Assembly: GCA_001818015.1 (NCBI GenBank)
Contig: MHJO01000007.1
Span: 19,308 to 24,437 of the forward strand
Direction: 5' to 3'
From: Candidatus Harrisonbacteria bacterium RIFOXYD1_FULL_40_9
GTDB taxonomy: Bacteria; Patescibacteriota; Minisyncoccia; UBA6257; XYD1-FULL-40-9
Length of the DNA stretch: 5,130 nucleotides
Part shown: piece by piece, positions 4,847 through 5,130 of the stretch
Layout of the letters: the number at the start of each line of letters is the position of its first letter
Numbering within the stretch: position 1 is the first letter of the stretch
The notes under the pieces: model-generated
The model's database searches: none
What the model was told of the DNA's origin: nothing
Seen by the model: the letters and a program-made list of their open reading frames with translations, nothing else
Translations under genes and position numbers: made by a program

Positions 4847-5130
4847 GTGTGGCTTATATTCATTAACGGGGCATCCATATTGGCATATTCTCTCGCGATT
4901 TTCGGAGTAATTGTGCAGATATTCAAGACATTAAAAACAAAGACAGCGCAGGGAGTAGCATTAAGCGAGGTATTGCTTAGATTGTTTTCGATGATTGTAA
5001 TTCTTGTAAAATTCATTGCAGTCGGTGATTTATATCTTCTTGTGGGTCAATCCATACTTTGTATTGTGACAATTATGTATCTTTATGCCCTTCTTTTGAT
5101 GAGACGCCATGATGCACTACTTGCTTCTAT
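4847..5130 (+). CDS. PQ-loop / SemiSWEET-like three-helix membrane protein (3' end outside window)
   Basis: Membrane protein whose frame runs open from the GTG at 4847 to the window end: 94 residues plus two bases. Hydrophobic segments lie at about residues 2-26, 42-60 and 62-85, the three-helix layout of SemiSWEET/PQ-loop proteins, which are usually about 85-105 residues, so little is probably missing. The loop after helix 1 reads VQIFKTLKTKTAQGVALSEVL, close to the PQ-loop pattern (P-Q-I-x-K-x-x-K-x-K-S-x-G-x-S), but the Pro is replaced by Val23. SemiSWEETs dimerise to carry small sugars; other PQ-loop proteins move other small molecules, so the substrate is unknown. The start is supported by AGGAG 6 bases upstream and a stop at 4829-4831 that rules out extension. 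The gene is divergent from infC. A large open frame antisense to it gives a protein without family character and is not credible. Confidence 0.7.
   Translation, partial: MWLIFINGASILAYSLAIFGVIVQIFKTLKTKTAQGVALSEVLLRLFSMIVILVKFIAVGDLYLLVGQSILCIVTIMYLYALLLMRRHDALLAS

Noticed and set aside
4821..4910. Small plus-strand frame from ATG 4821
   Set aside because: Under 30 codons, no ribosome binding site of its own, and it overlaps the better-supported GTG start at 4847 in another frame.
4756..5016. 86-residue minus-strand open frame antisense to the PQ-loop gene
   Set aside because: It has no recognisable domain and lies opposite a frame with a strong Shine-Dalgarno sequence and a clear membrane-protein pattern. 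It would also occupy the infC promoter region.

Overview
The window looks like bacterial chromosome from a small, streamlined, low-GC genome. The best guess is a Candidate Phyla Radiation (Patescibacteria, Parcubacteria-like) lineage. Supporting signs are the short versions of core proteins, a six-helix half-size MFS protein, very tight gene packing, few Shine-Dalgarno sequences, and the style of the L20 and PolX proteins. This assignment is inference from protein style, not from a marker phylogeny. The standard bacterial code fits: every complete gene ends at a plausible length at TAA, TAG or TGA. No mobile element, CRISPR array, tRNA or rRNA is visible.

Left part, plus strand, 1-3711: four co-directional genes with gaps of 21 to 50 bases. 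They are the 3' part of a probable DNA polymerase III delta subunit (holA-like, cut by the window start), a half-MFS membrane protein, a full-length family X DNA polymerase with HhH, polymerase and PHP domains, and a Nudix hydrolase. Three of the four concern DNA synthesis, repair or nucleotide clean-up. The MFS gene has a perfect TATAAT box 8 bases before its ATG, and a hairpin lies at the MFS-polX junction, so the four genes need not form one simple operon.

Middle and right part, minus strand, 4749 down to 3701: the classical translation operon infC-rpmI-rplT (IF3, L35, L20). infC and rpmI overlap by 4 bases, and rplT follows 9 bases after rpmI. rplT runs tail-to-tail into the Nudix gene with an 11-base overlap.

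Right edge, plus strand, 4847 to the window end: a divergent gene, nearly complete, for a three-helix PQ-loop/SemiSWEET-like membrane protein. The 97-base gap between it and infC carries plausible back-to-back promoters with overlapping -35 boxes.

No clearly new system is present. The observations most worth checking are: the PolX PHP domain has lost its first metal-binding His-x-His pair (now Gln-x-Gln) while keeping the other expected ligands; infC has no ATG or GTG start and almost no leader; the MFS gene looks leaderless; and only one of the six complete starts with usable context has a good Shine-Dalgarno sequence.
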